From: Terrihalobacillus insolitus
GTDB lineage: Bacteria; Bacillota; Bacilli; Bacillales; Amphibacillaceae
Assembly (NCBI RefSeq): GCF_028416575.1
Contig: NZ_JAMQKB010000001.1
Coordinates: forward strand, 391,649 to 455,648
Reading direction: 5' to 3'
DNA: 64,000 bases
Part shown: positions 63,866 to 64,000 of the stretch, in pieces
How the letters are laid out: each line of letters opens with the position of its first letter
Position numbering within the stretch: position 1 is the first letter of the stretch
The notes under the pieces: model-generated
What the model was told of the DNA's origin: nothing
Seen by the model: only the letters and a program-made list of their open reading frames with translations
The model's database searches: none
Made by a program: the position numbers and the translations under genes

Positions 63866-64000
63866 CTAGTTCACCTCATTGAACATATTTAGAATTTCAT
63901 CTTTGGATTTTGCTTCCAATATTTTTTGAATGTTTGCTTCTTCTGAAACGACAAGTGCTATCTTAGACAAAATCTCTAAATGTTCATTCCCTTTTCCAGC
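63866..64000 (-). CDS. mtlF: Mannitol PTS enzyme IIA component, C-terminal part
   Basis: The last 44 codons, beginning AGKGNEHLEILSKIALVVSE and ending LNMFNEVN, stop TAG 63866-63868. This is the GKGNEHLEIL region of the EIIA-Mtl domain. The rest lies off the right edge. Could be the C-terminus of a fused MtlA, but separate MtlF is usual in Bacillaceae. Confidence 0.85.
   Translation of the reverse strand, partial: AGKGNEHLEILSKIALVVSEEANIQKILEAKSKDEILNMFNEVN

Overview
The window looks like a low-GC Gram-positive chromosome from the Bacillaceae, probably a halotolerant genus close to Oceanobacillus or Virgibacillus (inference). The grounds are strong AGGAGG-type ribosome binding sites with ATG/GTG/TTG starts, an rbsRKDACB operon ordered as in Bacillus subtilis, a DctB-DctS-DctR sensor set, CcpA-type cre boxes, DUF2512 and DUF1540 genes, NhaC and type II NADH dehydrogenase. 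No tRNA, rRNA or CRISPR array was found. Most of the window encodes uptake and catabolism of sugars, sugar acids and carboxylic acids, each unit carrying its own regulator.

Region by region. 1-6802: a divergent sugar-acid locus. The minus strand carries lacI, a PfkB kinase, hxlA-like and hxlB-like genes and an Ldh_2-type dehydrogenase cut by the window edge. The plus strand carries a GntR regulator, uxuA and uxuB (mannonate/fructuronate). 7199-9210: a YeiH-type exporter with a LysR regulator. 9812-19824: a minus-strand ABC sugar importer without an ATPase gene, plus ThuA, two Gfo/Idh/MocA oxidoreductases and two AP-endonuclease-2-fold isomerases under a LacI regulator; this looks like oxidative (keto-sugar) glycoside catabolism. 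19983-24626: an SDR, a possible IS200/IS605-type remnant, a broken comM and a type II restriction-modification pair. 24879-26258: glutamate dehydrogenase. 26785-32540: the ribose operon. 33347-34681: a maltose acetyltransferase and a DUF2512 membrane protein.

34985-41855: a C4-dicarboxylate TRAP system (dctB divergent from dctSR-dctPQM). 42092-49000: an MFS exporter, ndh, nhaC and an OFA-type MFS transporter, with small membrane proteins and repeats between them. 49754-50653: a protein built of about 16 copies of a 14-residue coiled-coil unit. 50929-60453: one long minus-strand block, sensor kinase, response regulator, tctCBA, a DASS permease, prpD and prpB, which reads as uptake and breakdown of a tricarboxylate such as 2-methylcitrate. 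60642-64000: an Mrr-like membrane nuclease-fold protein, CorA, a DUF1540 protein and the end of a mannitol operon (mtlF-mtlD).

The least explained signals are non-coding. (1) Three copies (11760-11892, 18714-18843, 41853-41979) of a roughly 130-bp multi-hairpin element each start exactly at the TAA stop codon of the preceding gene and lie between that stop and a terminator-like hairpin. (2) Two intergenic arrays, at 32748 and 49242, share the same 52-bp period and similar internal palindromes. (3) A miniature element at 47315-47653 has inverted ends and a 7-bp target duplication, with a collapsed end-to-end relic at 11657-11693. (4) Tandem 9-mers TTTTGTTCW lie upstream of both dctP and tctC, suggesting related operators for the two CitB-family response regulators.
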